Positions 13,176 to 13,531 of a DNA stretch of 13,531 nucleotides are shown here, one piece after another. Source of the DNA: JBDLSY01 sp041170585. Its GTDB lineage: Bacteria; Pseudomonadota; Gammaproteobacteria; Burkholderiales; Burkholderiaceae_C. The stretch spans positions 1 to 13,531 of the forward strand of contig JBEDNN010000027.1 in assembly GCA_041170585.1 (NCBI GenBank), read 5' to 3'. The translations under genes were made by a program, and so were the position numbers. The notes below the pieces were generated by a model that was not told where the DNA came from, made no database searches, and saw only the letters and a list, made by a program, of their open reading frames with translations. The stretch's first letter is position 1. The number at the start of each line of letters is the position of its first letter.

Positions 13176-13531
13176 TTAATCGGGTAACCAGTCTTCGTTT
13201 AATATTTGTTCAACAGTGTAAGGGCAATCAATAGGGAATGTTTTAAGAATTAATTCTGTTTCATCAGCAGCGATTTTTCTAGCGTGAGCATAAGCATCGT
13301 GCAACTCTTTTAAGGGTATTGAATGCAAACTAGGGTTTTCTTTAATCAATTTTGCCATAGCAATTCTTGCGTTACGAATACTGGCTCGCCAACTATTGCT
13401 TTGTATACTAGATTGATACTGCCATTTTAAAAGATGCATAATCAAATTAACTTGATGGCTATAAATAGCGTGTTGCTGGCTACGCCCCATATCTTCCATT
13501 TCCTCAATTAAATGCTCAATATCCAGTTCGT
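13176..13531 (-). CDS. DUF29 domain protein, 5' end beyond the window
   Basis: The frame stays open to the right edge, so the first Met at 13499 is internal: upstream codons read ELDIEHLIEE before MEDMGRSQQ, exactly the DUF29 pattern. Further signatures are HLLKWQYQSS, RNARIAM, PSL, AYAHARKIAADET and FPIDCPYTVEQIL to the C-terminus WLPD. The family (about 140-150 aa) is abundant in cyanobacteria and sulfur bacteria, and its function is unknown. About 20-30 N-terminal residues lie outside. The broken Uma2 gene starts 23 bp after its stop. Confidence 0.9.
   Translation of the reverse strand, partial: ELDIEHLIEEMEDMGRSQQHAIYSHQVNLIMHLLKWQYQSSIQSNSWRASIRNARIAMAKLIKENPSLHSIPLKELHDAYAHARKIAADETELILKTFPIDCPYTVEQILNEDWLPD

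Overview
The window is AT-rich DNA in which every supported gene lies on the minus strand. The organism looks like a gammaproteobacterium. The O-antigen enzymes are of proteobacterial type (a WzxE-like flippase, RmlC, FdtA, FdtB, a small PglC-like sugar transferase). The accessory genes (several Uma2/DUF820 copies, DUF29, DUF2442, DUF4160) belong to families that expand in large filamentous sulfur oxidisers such as Beggiatoa and Thiothrix, and in cyanobacteria. A sulfur-oxidising or methanotrophic gammaproteobacterium is a reasonable guess from family content only; no marker gene settles it.

Two regions are present. Transcription runs from high to low coordinates.

(1) Positions 679-8979 are an O-antigen/surface polysaccharide locus: rmlC, a GNAT acetyltransferase, fdtA, a 95-aa putative antitoxin, fdtB, wzx, a GT2 glycosyltransferase, wzy, a second GT2, and a phosphoglycosyltransferase that would start the repeat unit. 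Several junctions are ATGA overlaps, as in a translationally coupled operon. FdtA and FdtB should make a dTDP-3-amino-3,6-dideoxyhexose (Fuc3N or Qui3N type), the GNAT enzyme could acylate it, the two GT2 enzymes assemble the unit, Wzx flips it and Wzy polymerises it. rmlA, rmlB and rmlD are absent from the window.

(2) Positions 9184-13531 are a field of small accessory genes and their fragments: a coiled-coil protein with a PD-(D/E)XK-like C-terminus, two complete Uma2 nucleases, two Uma2 fragments, two DUF2442 genes, a DUF4160 gene, two related small ORFs each followed upstream by the same intergenic repeat, a frameshifted antitoxin copy, a 31-bp remnant of an rmlC gene, and the edge of a DUF29 gene. 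The left edge (1-369) carries a second member of the coiled-coil family, so the polysaccharide locus is bracketed by two paralogues in the same orientation.

The most unusual object is at 5602-7385. What looks like an antitoxin/PIN-toxin gene pair sits between fdtA and fdtB, and the PIN domain is fused in frame to the N-terminus of FdtB at the position of its expected initiator methionine. A second, frameshifted copy of the same antitoxin family lies at 12408-12621 among the mobile-looking small genes, which suggests where the inserted pair came from.
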